Assembly (NCBI RefSeq): GCF_001426405.1
Contig: NZ_LMEP01000022.1
Span: forward strand, 125,363 to 189,362
Length of the DNA: 64,000 nucleotides
DNA from: Streptomyces sp. Root1304
GTDB taxonomy: Bacteria > Actinomycetota > Actinomycetes > Streptomycetales > Streptomycetaceae
Direction of reading: 5' to 3'
Positions within the stretch are counted from its first letter, which is position 1. The number at the start of each line of letters is the position of its first letter. Under the pieces are notes generated by a model, which saw only the letters and a program-made list of their open reading frames with translations, made no database searches and had not been told where the DNA came from. This document shows positions 24,894 through 33,560 of the stretch, one piece after another. A program made the position numbers and the translations under genes.

Positions 24894-26270
24894 ATGACCG
24901 CCGAGTCCACCGAGACCGCAGCCCTGCGCGAGAAGGTCCGGGCACTGATGCCCCGGGCGAAGGAGGACCTGACCGAACTCGTCGCGATGCGTTCGGTCGC
25001 CGACCCGCGCCAGTTCCCGCCCGAGGAGTGTGCGAAGACGGCCGACTTCCTGGTCCGGGCCTTCACCGAGGCGGGGCTCCGCGACATGCGACGCGTCACC
25101 ACCCCCGACGGCACGGACGCCGTCGTCGGCCACGCACCGGGGCCCGAGGGGGCGCCGACCGTCCTCCTGTACTGCCATTACGACGTGCAGCCGCCGCTGG
25201 ACGACGACGCCTGGGAGACCCCGCCGTTCACGCTCACCGAACGCGACGGCCGCTGGTACGGGCGGGGCGCCGCCGACTGCAAGGGCAACATCGCCATGCA
25301 TCTGACGGCCCTGCGCGCGCTCGGCGGTCCCGACGGCCGCGGCTTCCCCGTACACATCAAGTTCGTGGCGGAGGGCTCGGAGGAGCAGGGGACGGGCGGT
25401 CTGGAGCAGCTGGTGCCCCTGCAGCCCGAACTCTTCGCCGCCGACACCCTGTTGATCTGCGACACCGGCAACTTCGCGCGCGGCCTGCCCACGACGACCA
25501 CCTCCCTGCGCGGGCTCACCAACGTCGTGGTCACCGTCTCGACCCTCAAGGGCGCCATGCACTCGGGCATGTTCGGCGGCCCGGCCCCGGACGCGCTCGC
25601 CGCTCTCGTCCGCATCCTCGACAGCCTCCGCGACGAGCACGGCAACACGGCCGTCAAGGGCCTGCAGGGCGACGGCGTCTGGGACGGGGTGGACTATCCG
25701 GCCGAACAGTTCCGTACCGACGCGGGGGTGCTCGACGGCGTGGCCCTCGTCGGTACGGGTTCGGTCGCCGACGAGCTGTGGGCGCGGCCGGCCGTCACCG
25801 TCCTCGGCATCGACTGCCCTCCGGTGGTGGGGTCCTCGGCCGCCGTGCAGGCGAAGGTACGGGCGCGGGTCAGCCTGCGGATCCCGCCCGGCATCGACGC
25901 CGACACGGCCCTGCGCGCCCTCACCGACCACCTGACCTCGGCCGCCCCGTGGGGCGCCCGGGTGGAGGTCGAGGCGGAGAGCGCGGGCCAGCCCTTCAGT
26001 GCCCGCACCGACGGCCCCGCCTACCGGGCCCTCGCGACGGCGCTCCGCGAGGCGTACGGCAAGGACATGGTCCAGTCGGGGCAGGGCGGGTCGATCCCCC
26101 TGTGCAACGTCCTCGGCGCCCACTTCCCCGACGCGGAGATCGCCCTGATCGGCGTCGAGGAACCCGGCTGCCTCATCCACGCGCCCAACGAGAGCGTGGA
26201 CCCCTCGGAGATCGAGCACATGGCGCTCGCGGAGGCGCTGTTCCTCAGCACCTACGCGACGCCGCTCTGA
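24894..26270 (+). CDS. M20-family metallo-dipeptidase
   Basis: A 458-residue zinc peptidase of the M20 (CNDP/PepV-like) group that would hydrolyse dipeptides in the cytoplasm. Metal ligands appear in LLYCHYDVQPP (His near 92), GRGAADCKGN (bridging Asp) and EGSEEQGTGG (catalytic Glu pair), with a later His in LIHAPNE. A dimerisation domain lies in the middle (LKGAMHSGMFGG). The ATG at 24894 was chosen over 24852 because GAGGGAAG lies upstream of it. It is divergent from doxX and 95 bases before the HdeD gene. Confidence 0.9.
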   Translation: MTAESTETAALREKVRALMPRAKEDLTELVAMRSVADPRQFPPEECAKTADFLVRAFTEAGLRDMRRVTTPDGTDAVVGHAPGPEGAPTVLLYCHYDVQPPLDDDAWETPPFTLTERDGRWYGRGAADCKGNIAMHLTALRALGGPDGRGFPVHIKFVAEGSEEQGTGGLEQLVPLQPELFAADTLLICDTGNFARGLPTTTTSLRGLTNVVVTVSTLKGAMHSGMFGGPAPDALAALVRILDSLRDEHGNTAVKGLQGDGVWDGVDYPAEQFRTDAGVLDGVALVGTGSVADELWARPAVTVLGIDCPPVVGSSAAVQAKVRARVSLRIPPGIDADTALRALTDHLTSAAPWGARVEVEAESAGQPFSARTDGPAYRALATALREAYGKDMVQSGQGGSIPLCNVLGAHFPDAEIALIGVEEPGCLIHAPNESVDPSEIEHMALAEALFLSTYATPL

Positions 26271-26365
26271 TCGGGTCACCACCGCTCGCTCCCCGCCTCT
26301 CTTCCCCGCCGCCCCTTCACCCCTCCCACCGCTCCCACCGCTCCACGAAAGGACGGGAACCGTTC

Positions 26366-26968
26366 ATGACACAGACTCATGACCGCCCGCAGCGCCAGGA
26401 CATACCGCTCGGCCCGCTGGGCGCGCTCGCGGGTGCCGCCTGGCAGGCGCTGCTCGTCGCCGGACTCGCCGCGATGGTCCTCGGCGTCCTGGTCCTGGTG
26501 TGGCCCGGCACCTCGCTGCTGGTGGCCGGTGTGCTCTTCGGTCTGTACCTGCTGTTCAGCGGCGTGATGCAGCTGATCGCCGCCTTCGGTACGCATGTCA
26601 GCACGGCTCTGCGCGTCATGGCGTTCATCAGCGGCGCACTCTCCATCCTGCTCGGCCTGCTGTGCTTCCGGGGTGCGATGCAGTCGATCCTGCTGCTCGC
26701 CCTCTGGATCGGCATCGGCTGGCTGTTCCGGGGCATCACCCAGACCGTGGCCGCGGTCTCCGACGCCGGGATGCCGGCGCGCGGCTGGCAGATCTTCCTC
26801 GGCATCGTCAACGCGCTCGCCGGTGTCGTCCTCATCGTGTCCCCGCTGGAGTCGGCCGCGGTGCTGATGCTTCTCGGCGGCATCTGGCTGGTGGTCCTGG
26901 GCGTCATCGAGATCGTCACCGCGTTCCAGGTGCGCTCCCGCGCCAAGACCCTGCCGCCGGGCGTCTGA
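26366..26968 (+). CDS. HdeD-family membrane protein
   Basis: A 200-residue protein with six hydrophobic segments arranged as three pairs, as in the HdeD (DUF308) acid-resistance family. Typical phrases are LVLVWPGTSLLVAGVLFGLY and LGGIWLVVLGVIEIVTAF. The N-terminus and the tail (RSRAKTLPPG) are polar. The function in actinobacteria is unknown. AAAGGACGGGA lies before the ATG at 26366. A 19-bp stem hairpin at 26991-27035 follows it. Confidence 0.88.
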   Translation: MTQTHDRPQRQDIPLGPLGALAGAAWQALLVAGLAAMVLGVLVLVWPGTSLLVAGVLFGLYLLFSGVMQLIAAFGTHVSTALRVMAFISGALSILLGLLCFRGAMQSILLLALWIGIGWLFRGITQTVAAVSDAGMPARGWQIFLGIVNALAGVVLIVSPLESAAVLMLLGGIWLVVLGVIEIVTAFQVRSRAKTLPPGV

Positions 26969-26990
26969 CGCCCCGGTCCGTCGCTCCCCG

Positions 26991-27035
26991 CACCGCCCGT
27001 CGTCCGCCCGATTCCCGGGTGGGCGACGGGCGGTG
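26991..27035 (+). terminator. 19-bp stem terminator
   Basis: Arms 26991-27009 and 27017-27035 pair along 19 positions (CACCGCCCGTCG... with ...CGACGGGCGGTG), with two G-U wobbles and a 7-base loop, 23 bases after the HdeD stop. This is the strongest hairpin in the window. Confidence 0.78.
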
Positions 27036-27111
27036 TTGACGCGTGCGCTACATTTTGCCGGTCCTTGACCACCGATCCCCCGTGATCGCGACCTTCCGGA
27101 GCCGGCACCCC

Positions 27112-27534
27112 ATGAGCGACATCGTCAACGGTCTCGGCCGGGCCGGCGCCTACGGCGCCCTCGGCGTGGTCCTGCTGATCCTCGGCATCGTTCTCGTGGA
27201 CCTGCTGACCCCCGGGAAGCTCGGGCGCCAGATCTGGGAGGACCGCAACCGCAACGCCGCGATCCTGCTCAGCTCGGCCCTCCTCGGCATCGGCGGCATC
27301 GTCTTCACCTCGATCTGGACGACGTACGACAACTTCGGCAAGGGCCTCGTCTCGACCGCCGCGTTCGGTCTGCTGGGCCTGGTGATGATGGCGGTGGCGT
27401 TCCTGGTCGTGGACCTGGTCACGCCCGGGAAGCTGGGCGCGACGCTGGTCGACCCCGAGCCGCACCCGGCGGTCTGGGTGACCGCCTCCTGCAACATCGC
27501 GGTCTCGGCGATCGTCTCCGCCTCGATCGCCTGA
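27112..27534 (+). CDS. DUF350 membrane protein
   Basis: A 140-residue membrane protein with four helices in two related halves. Each half carries the motif VDLLTPGKLG or VDLVTPGKLG after a hydrophobic helix, which is the DUF350 signature. The family has no established biochemical role. The ATG at 27112 is in frame with an earlier start at 27043 that would overlap the terminator region; CCGGAG lies upstream of the chosen start. Confidence 0.88.
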   Translation: MSDIVNGLGRAGAYGALGVVLLILGIVLVDLLTPGKLGRQIWEDRNRNAAILLSSALLGIGGIVFTSIWTTYDNFGKGLVSTAAFGLLGLVMMAVAFLVVDLVTPGKLGATLVDPEPHPAVWVTASCNIAVSAIVSASIA

Positions 27535-27596
27535 CGCGACCGAAGGCCAGCCACCGGACGCGGGAGCCCCGTCGGCAGATACCTGTCGGCGCGCAC

Positions 27597-28076
27597 TCAG
27601 CCCCCCGTCGGCTCCACCTCCAGGAACCGTCGTCCGCGCGGGCCCCGGTAGAGCAGGGCGTCCCAGCCGAGCCGTGCCAGGGCGCGTACGCCCTCGCCCA
27701 GCGCCGCCGTCTCCTCCTGGGCGGCGCCCGAGCCCGGCGGCCCGAGCCACTCCACCACGGCGGTCCCCGGCCGGTCCCCCGCCCTGACCCGGTACCCCGT
27801 GGCGGCCCGCGCCCCGGAGGCGTCCACGGCCGAGGGCGTGAGCCCGCCGGACTCCAGGGCGAGCGCCACCGCACGGACCGGTTGCCGGCGCTCCCAGTCG
27901 GCGGGCGCGGTCTTCGGATCGCCCTCCCGTGACCCGGTCAGCCGTCTGATCTGGAGCAGCCCTTCGAGGGCCGTCCGCAGCTCCCTCGACCGCTGCTCGA
28001 CGTCCGCCGGGAGCACCGGCGGCCCGTCGCCGGTGGCGGCCTCGAAGGTGCCCGCGCCCTCGGCGGGTCCGGTCAC
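27597..28076 (-). CDS. hypothetical protein coupled to WGR-domain gene
   Basis: A 159-residue soluble protein of unknown family. It has a helical first half (VEQRSRELRTALEGLLQIRR) and a mixed second half containing YRVRAGDRPGTAVVEWLGPP and LARLGWDALLYRGPRGRRFL. GTG 28076 overlaps the stop of the WGR-domain gene (GTGA), so the two are translated together and probably act together. No catalytic motif was recognised. It faces the DUF350 gene convergently. Confidence 0.68.
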   Translation of the reverse strand: MTGPAEGAGTFEAATGDGPPVLPADVEQRSRELRTALEGLLQIRRLTGSREGDPKTAPADWERRQPVRAVALALESGGLTPSAVDASGARAATGYRVRAGDRPGTAVVEWLGPPGSGAAQEETAALGEGVRALARLGWDALLYRGPRGRRFLEVEPTGG

Positions 28077-29509
28077 AGCAGTCGCCGGATGTCGCCGCGG
28101 ACGCGGTAGAAGCCGCCCGCGGCGGCGTGCAGCGCGTCGACCACGTATCGCGCGCCGGGCTCCCGGATCGCCCTGGGGAACTGCACGTTCCACGCGGAGT
28201 CGTAACCCTCGGAGAGGACCCGCACCCGGGTCCTGCCCGACTCGGTGACGCACTCCACGACGACCGATCCGCTGGGCACGTCACTGACCGCGCTGACGGC
28301 CGTGGCGGTCGTCGCCGGTTCGTACACCGGCAGGGCGGCGGCGAGCTTGATGTCCTTGGCGACCGGGACGGTGCCCTCCTGGGCGGCCTCGATCGCCGCC
28401 TCGCCGGCGTCCACGCAGACCAGCGAGCCGTCCGTGGTCACCAGATAGAGGCGCTCGTCGCGGTACTGCATGGAGAGCGCCGAACCACCGCCCGTACCGA
28501 GCTTCCAGAGCCGGGTGCCGTCCTCCGCGAAGCAGTAGACGGAGGAGGCCCCGTCGGCCGCGAAGACGAACCGACCGCCGGGCGAGGTGGCGCAGGAGTA
28601 CACCGGGCTGTCGCAGGCGTACACCGCCTCGACCCGCCCGTCCTTCTTCGCGATCCTCTGGACCTTCTTGCGGGCCGTGCCCGCGTAGACCGCGGTGTCC
28701 TCCTGCCAGCCGAAGAGGACGCCGCCCTCGGTGGCCGTGTGCCACAGCTCGCCGCCGCCGTCCGGCGCGTGGGCCGCGACGCCCCGCGTGTCCCCGTAGT
28801 AGACGGCGTCGCCGTCGGCGCGGACCATCCAGGCGTGCTCGCCCTGGCCGCTACGCGCCCACTGGTGCTCGTCCTCGTGGTCGATGACGGTGAGCCGGCC
28901 CGAGCGGTCGGCCACGTGCAGGACGCCCTCGTGGATGTCGAGCCAGAAGATGTCGACGTCGGTGGCGATGTCGTACGCGGCGAAGGGCAGCTTGGACGAC
29001 AGGTCGTAGACCTTGCCGTCGTCGCAGCCGGCGTAGATCCAGAAGTCGTCGGCCACCAGGCACTTGACGCCGTCGGGGAGGCTGAAGCGGGCCCGCACCT
29101 CGCCGGAGCGGTCGAGGGTGAACACGTCTCCCGCCTGGTTGCCCACCCAGCAGTGCTCCTCGTCGATGTGGATGCCGAAGGCGGACGAACCGGTCCGGAA
29201 ACGCCACAGGACGGGGGCGACGGCGCGCGCGGTGGAGGGCGCGGAGGTCACCTCACGGCGCGTCACGGACCGCGCGGCCCGCTGCCCCCGGACCGCCGGG
29301 GCGTACCCCTTGCGGACCTTCTCCCCTATTTTCTTCGCGGCGGCCGCCTGGGCCTTCGCCGCCGTGGGGAACGCGGAGCACTGGGTCTGCCCGGCCGTGC
29401 CGATGCGGCCGTACCGGACCGTCACCGTCAGGTCCGCGACGGTCACTTCGTAGAACTTGTGGGCACCGCCGCCGTCCTGCGACAGCTCCAGATAGGTCGT
29501 CGTCGTCAT
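28073..29509 (-). CDS. WGR domain protein with beta-propeller-like repeats
   Basis: A 478-residue protein. The N-terminal WGR domain is clear (TYLELSQDGGGAHKFYEVTV, TVRYGRIGTAGQ, FPTAAKAQAAAAKKIGEKVR, KGY). Residues about 95-390 contain repeats with PQQ/WD-like blades (FWIYAGCDDGKVYDLS, RFVFAADGASSVYCF, RLYLVTTDGSLVCVD). The last 75 residues form a separate small domain (VRVLSEGYDSAWNVQFPR, YVVDALHAAAGGFYRVRG). WGR domains bind nucleic acid ends in PARPs, but bacterial stand-alone forms are uncharacterised. The start MTTTTYLELS at 29509 was chosen from domain position; its ribosome-binding site is weak. Confidence 0.84.
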   Translation of the reverse strand: MTTTTYLELSQDGGGAHKFYEVTVADLTVTVRYGRIGTAGQTQCSAFPTAAKAQAAAAKKIGEKVRKGYAPAVRGQRAARSVTRREVTSAPSTARAVAPVLWRFRTGSSAFGIHIDEEHCWVGNQAGDVFTLDRSGEVRARFSLPDGVKCLVADDFWIYAGCDDGKVYDLSSKLPFAAYDIATDVDIFWLDIHEGVLHVADRSGRLTVIDHEDEHQWARSGQGEHAWMVRADGDAVYYGDTRGVAAHAPDGGGELWHTATEGGVLFGWQEDTAVYAGTARKKVQRIAKKDGRVEAVYACDSPVYSCATSPGGRFVFAADGASSVYCFAEDGTRLWKLGTGGGSALSMQYRDERLYLVTTDGSLVCVDAGEAAIEAAQEGTVPVAKDIKLAAALPVYEPATTATAVSAVSDVPSGSVVVECVTESGRTRVRVLSEGYDSAWNVQFPRAIREPGARYVVDALHAAAGGFYRVRGDIRRLL

Positions 29510-29570
29510 GGTGAGAACAGTACGGACCCCCACTGACAACGCCCTTCCGTGAAGCCATGGCCAAGGGACC

Positions 29571-29617
29571 AAAGTCCTGGACATTCAGGACCTTTGTCGC
29601 GGCAATCCGGACATTCA
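29571..29617. promoter_or_regulatory. dyad and direct repeat between WGR and SPFH genes
   Basis: AAAGTCCTG (29571-29579) and CAGGACCTTT (29586-29595) form an inverted repeat with one extra base. GGACATTCA occurs at 29579 and again at 29609, exactly 30 bases apart. The stretch lies in the spacer between divergent genes and is a candidate operator. Confidence 0.38.
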
Positions 29618-29685
29618 CCCCTGTAACGATGGTGCGTGAAGATCATTCGACGCGCCGTCACCTCCCGTACGGCCGGAAGGGCCTC

Positions 29686-30879
29686 ATGACCGAGCCACAG
29701 AAGCGGCCCCTGCCCGTCCGCACCCGCCGGCACGCGGACGGCATACCCATGAACGACCTCTTCCGGTCCGAGAACGTCACCCCGACCGACATCGCGACCG
29801 AACCCCTCACCACGTCGCTCACCGCGACCGTGTCGGCATCCGCGCTCGCGACCGCGCCCGGACCCACCCTCACGACCCCCACGACCGTCACAACCACACC
29901 AGGAAGGCCCACCACCCGCTCAGGGCCCTCCCCCACTCCCGCCCCCTCCTTCACCTCCACCCGCATCGCCACCCCGGAGACCCACCTCCGGCGACCGCCA
30001 CCCGGCGATCCCGACCTCGTCGAGCGGCCCGGCCCCGCCCTCCCCGGCTGGGTCGCCGTCCTCACCGGCCTGACCGCCCTCGCGGGCGCCGCCTCGGCCC
30101 TCTGGCGGGCCCGCCCGCTGCATCACGTCGAACTGCTGCCGTGGCAGTGGGCCGCCCTCGCCGGCTGCGCGGTCGTCGCCGTCGTCTCCTTCGGCGGCCT
30201 CACCCGTGGGCGTACCGGCTCCGCCTGGGTCCTTTCGCTGTTCGGCCGCTACCGGGGCAGCGTGCGGCGCACCGGTCTCGTCTGGATCAGCCCGTTCGTC
30301 CTGCGCCGCCGCATGGACGTGCGGCTGCGGCACTGGCGCAGCGAGCCCATCTCCGTCGTGGACGCGGAAGGTTCGGCGCTGCGCGTGGTGGTACTGGTGG
30401 TGTGGTCGGTACGGGACACCGCCCGCGCGCTGTTCTCCGTGGACGACCATCTCGGCTATCTGCGCGAGCAGGTGGAGGCCGCGACCGCGCGGGTCCTCTC
30501 GCAGCTGCCCGCCGACGCGTTCCGGGGCGACGCGCCGACGCTGCGGAACGCCGAGGCCGTCGGTGACGCGCTCACCCGCATGCTCGCGGCCGAGTGCCGG
30601 CCGGTCGGCATCGCCGTCTTCTCCGCCCAGCCGACCCGGATCGAATACGCCCCCGAGGTCGCCGCCGCCATGCGACGGCGGCAGATCGCCGCCCTGGACG
30701 CCAAGCACCGCGACTCGGTGCTCACCGGGGTGATCGACGCCGTGGACGACACCGTCACGCGGCTGACCACACGAGGTCTCGTCGAGCTCGACGACTTCGA
30801 ACGCCAGGCCCTGGTCAAGGACTTGACCGTGGCCTTCTACACCCGGAGTGGCGGCCCGGCCGACCCGAATCAGGAGTGA
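29686..30879 (+). CDS. SPFH/Band 7 domain membrane protein
   Basis: A 397-residue protein. Residues 30-100 are a Thr/Pro/Ser-rich low-complexity stretch. Two helices follow (GWVAVLTGLTALAGAASALW and WAALAGCAVVAVVSFGGL), then an SPFH/prohibitin domain (GLVWISPFVLRRRMDVRLRH, VVVLVVWSVRDTARALFSVD, VGDALTRMLAAECRPVGIAV). SPFH proteins oligomerise at the membrane and organise microdomains. The ATG at 29686 is preceded by GGAAGG. Its stop overlaps GTG 30876 of the M23 peptidase region, linking it to cell-wall hydrolysis. Confidence 0.84.
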   Translation: MTEPQKRPLPVRTRRHADGIPMNDLFRSENVTPTDIATEPLTTSLTATVSASALATAPGPTLTTPTTVTTTPGRPTTRSGPSPTPAPSFTSTRIATPETHLRRPPPGDPDLVERPGPALPGWVAVLTGLTALAGAASALWRARPLHHVELLPWQWAALAGCAVVAVVSFGGLTRGRTGSAWVLSLFGRYRGSVRRTGLVWISPFVLRRRMDVRLRHWRSEPISVVDAEGSALRVVVLVVWSVRDTARALFSVDDHLGYLREQVEAATARVLSQLPADAFRGDAPTLRNAEAVGDALTRMLAAECRPVGIAVFSAQPTRIEYAPEVAAAMRRRQIAALDAKHRDSVLTGVIDAVDDTVTRLTTRGLVELDDFERQALVKDLTVAFYTRSGGPADPNQE

Positions 30880-30887
30880 AGAGGATC

Positions 30888-31808
30888 GTGGACACCCCCG
30901 TATTCACCGAGGAGATACCCCTGGACTGCCGCTGTGCGGGCTGCGCCGGCGCCGCCCGTGACGCGTCGTCGGGCGCGCCGCGCGGGACGGCCCTGCACGG
31001 GGTGCGCCGCGCGGTCGTCGCGACGGTCGGGGCGGTCGCCCTGGCCGGGGCGGGCGCGGGAACGGCCGCCGCCGAGCCCGCCCCGGCGCACGCCGGCTGG
31101 GACGGCTCGAAGTACTGGTTCCGGAACGCGGCGGGCGAGTGGCGCTGGACCAGCCACGCGAGCACGTACGAGCGGCGCACCGGTGCCTCCGCCGCCGCAC
31201 CGGCCAGGAGCGGCGGGTCCGGCGAGCCGGTGTTCCGGGGGCGGCAGGGCTGGGACGCCAAGGATCGCGTCTACTGGTACAAGTCCGGGGGCCACTGGTA
31301 CTGGACCGGCCACGCCTGGAAGTACGAGCAGCGCACCGGCCTGCCCGCCGGCGCGGCGAAGCCCACGAAACCGGCCGGCCAGACCGGATCGACCGGTTCC
31401 TCGCGGGGCTGGACCTCGCCGGTCTCCTCGCACGTCTACACCGGGTACTACGGCCAGCCCGGCTCCTGGTCGAAGGGCTACCACACGGGCCAGGACTTCG
31501 CGGTGCCGACGGGAACGACGGTCCGCGCCGTCGGCCCCGGCCGGGTGGTCACCGCCGGGTACGGCCGCTCGTACGGCTACGAGGTGGTGATCCGCCACCC
31601 GGACGGCCGCTACACCCAGTACGCCCACCTGTCCCGCATCGAGGTGTCCCCCGGCCAGAGCGTCTCCGGCGGCCAACGCATCGCCCGCTCGGGGGCGACG
31701 GGGCGGGTGACGGGCCCGCATCTGCACTTCGAGGTCCGCACCACGCCGTACTTCGGCTCGGACGTCAACCCGCTGACCTACCTACGGGAGCACGGCGTGC
31801 CGGTGTGA
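30888..31808 (+). CDS. secreted M23 (LytM-type) endopeptidase with twin aromatic repeats
   Basis: A cell-wall peptidase of about 306 residues. After a short Cys-containing leader (DCRCAGCAG) a hydrophobic signal (AVVATVGAVALAGAGAG) leads outside. Two related aromatic modules follow, WDGSKYWFRNAAGEWRWT and, 56 residues later, WDAKDRVYWYKSGGHWYWTG, each ending in YERRTG or YEQRTG. The M23 domain has HTGQDFAVPTGTTV and HLHFEVR with zinc ligands. GTG 30888 lies 11 bases after AGGAG; GTG 30876, which overlaps the SPFH stop, is an alternative. The aromatic modules could bind wall polymers; that is inference. Confidence 0.86.
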   Translation: MDTPVFTEEIPLDCRCAGCAGAARDASSGAPRGTALHGVRRAVVATVGAVALAGAGAGTAAAEPAPAHAGWDGSKYWFRNAAGEWRWTSHASTYERRTGASAAAPARSGGSGEPVFRGRQGWDAKDRVYWYKSGGHWYWTGHAWKYEQRTGLPAGAAKPTKPAGQTGSTGSSRGWTSPVSSHVYTGYYGQPGSWSKGYHTGQDFAVPTGTTVRAVGPGRVVTAGYGRSYGYEVVIRHPDGRYTQYAHLSRIEVSPGQSVSGGQRIARSGATGRVTGPHLHFEVRTTPYFGSDVNPLTYLREHGVPV

Positions 31809-31849
31809 GCCAGGGCGGGGGCGGGTCGGGCACGGTCCCGGCCGGCCGG

Positions 31850-31871
31850 GCACGGCTCCGGGCAGCCGTGC
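31850..31871 (+). terminator. hairpin terminator after M23 gene
   Basis: GCACGGCT and AGCCGTGC pair perfectly across a 6-base loop, followed by TTCCCCC, 42 bases after the stop. The rest of 31872-32100 shows no gene I can support. Confidence 0.65.
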
Positions 31872-32100
31872 TTCCCCCGCGCGCGGTACGCCGTCGAGCG
31901 CGCGGAGGCCTCCAGACAGCTGTACGAGGTCGATGGCGAGCACATCTCTACGATGCTGCGCGAGACCGTCCCCTGTCCGGCAAGGCGTAGACACAGCGAG
32001 CGCCAAAGCCACTGTCCAGACACCTCACGGCGCCAAGCCGTCAAGTCGGGACAGCGGGCACGAGCCAACTGTTCGATTTCGCGGGCCCTGCCCGTGGTCA

Positions 32101-32868
32101 TCAGAGAGCGTCCTCGGTGTGGCCTCGGGCGAAGTCCCACGGGGCGGGTGCATGGGCGGCCGCGTACTCGTCCGCGATGCCGAACACGCTCCCGCATCCT
32201 GGGCATTCCGCCTGGCCGAACAGGTGCGTGAGGCCCCAGGCGAGCCGTTGCCGGCCATCCCGTACGGCCGACTCGTGCAGCATCCTCCCGGTGCCGGTCA
32301 GCTCGTGCGGGACGGCCGGCCGGAGCGGGACCTGGTGGGCATCCCCCAGATTCCAGTCCCGGATCGAGGAGTAGCAACCGTATGCGCCGACCGCGATCGT
32401 CACCGATGCGTCGCAGTGCGGACAAGCGACAGTGATGAAGGAATCGGTGAAGTCGTCCAGGGCCTCGAACCACAAGATCTGGCCGTCGAACGCGAGCATG
32501 GCCCGCAGCCGGCTCAGGTAGATCTTCCCGTCCAGGCCAGACCGCAGCCGGGCGGCGGCCGTGGCGCGAAGCTCGGCCAAGGTCTCCGCACAGCGGGCGA
32601 CTTCTTCGTCGGCGCCGTGAGGTTGAAGGAGGCCACCCGCTATGGCTCCGGCCAGATCGAGCGCCCAGTCCCCGGCGCCCTCGGTCTTCGCGATGTCCGC
32701 CAGCTGCGGCAGTGCGGCGATACTCGCCGGGGTGATCGTCCCCTGATGGCACAAGCGCCCCCAGAGCCGGTCGATGGCCTCCTGGTCTCGACCGACGGCA
32801 CGATCCAGCAGCCCGGGTATCGCGCGTGCCGGGCCGTAGGCGTCGTGAAGTGCGGACCAGTCGATCAT
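32101..32868 (-). CDS. hypothetical protein with zinc-ribbon-like Cys pairs
   Basis: A 255-residue protein of the kind often seen in Streptomyces, starting IDWSALHDAYGPA, with a helical first half (PGLLDRAVGRDQEAIDRLWG and ALPQLADIAKTEGAGDWALD) that may be HEAT-like. The second half carries CPHC (VACPHCDASVTI) and CPGC (AECPGCGSVFGI), spaced about 70 residues apart, suggesting a zinc knuckle. The ATG at 32868 was preferred by similarity to the usual family start; no good ribosome-binding site is visible. Possible immunity or anti-toxin roles have been proposed for similar HEAT-like proteins, but none can be shown here. Confidence 0.68.
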   Translation of the reverse strand: MIDWSALHDAYGPARAIPGLLDRAVGRDQEAIDRLWGRLCHQGTITPASIAALPQLADIAKTEGAGDWALDLAGAIAGGLLQPHGADEEVARCAETLAELRATAAARLRSGLDGKIYLSRLRAMLAFDGQILWFEALDDFTDSFITVACPHCDASVTIAVGAYGCYSSIRDWNLGDAHQVPLRPAVPHELTGTGRMLHESAVRDGRQRLAWGLTHLFGQAECPGCGSVFGIADEYAAAHAPAPWDFARGHTEDAL

Positions 32869-32985
32869 CCGGTGATTCAAGCACGCTGCGGGAGCGACCT
32901 CCGGGGCGGCGAGTCGTGAGCGGGATCGCCTACGCCACCGGCGGTGCTGGGGACTGCGGCCCGCGACGATTCACGGCGTGGGACG

Positions 32986-33462
32986 ATGACGGCCATGTCA
33001 GGTCAGGTCTGGGTGTCACTCATATCGTTGGGCGGCGTTGTCCTCGGCGGCTCGTTGTCCTACCTCGTCCAGCACAGGACTCAACGCTCGGCGGAACGCG
33101 CGGAACAACAACGGCAGCAGATCTCCTTGTCCGAGGCCCGGCGAGCGGAACGGTTGACATTGCTGGAGCGGTTCATCGAGGTGGGTGCCGAGGCCGAACG
33201 CTCCGCCTTCAGCCGACCTGCGGAGTGGGACGACACTCACGACTGGTTCCTGATGACCCGAGACGTCATGAACAGGCTGTGGGTCGCGGAACGGCTCATC
33301 CGTATCCAGTTCCCCCTACCCGTGCACGACGCAGCACGCGCGTACTTCCTCGACCTCAACCGCACAGTGTGGGAGGGCTTGCCGGATGGCGAGAGCGTCC
33401 GGGACTACCTGGAGGACAACCGGCTGGCGTTCCTGGACGCGGCCCGCGCAGTCATGGGGTAA
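32986..33462 (+). CDS. hypothetical membrane-anchored helical protein
   Basis: A 158-residue protein with one N-terminal membrane helix (VWVSLISLGGVVLGGSLSYL), then a charged coiled segment (SAERAEQQRQQISLSEARRA) and a helical domain to the end. It resembles short single-span proteins common next to regulators in Streptomyces; no function is known. ATG 32986 or 32995 could start it; both are close to the hydrophobic helix. It diverges from the zinc-ribbon hypothetical gene and faces the ROK gene. Confidence 0.65.
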   Translation: MTAMSGQVWVSLISLGGVVLGGSLSYLVQHRTQRSAERAEQQRQQISLSEARRAERLTLLERFIEVGAEAERSAFSRPAEWDDTHDWFLMTRDVMNRLWVAERLIRIQFPLPVHDAARAYFLDLNRTVWEGLPDGESVRDYLEDNRLAFLDAARAVMG

Positions 33463-33560
33463 CGCCTCCCACGACGTTGGCCCTTGACGACGCACCTGCC
33501 GCTTGCCGAGTCGCGCGCTTGCACCAACTCACGTTAATTCACAAGCAAATTGAGTCTCCG

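Noticed and set aside
31872..32100. Plus-strand segment RAEASRQLYEVDGEHISTML as a gene fragment
   Set aside because: Too short and not recognisable; no start, and lies between terminator and an opposite gene.
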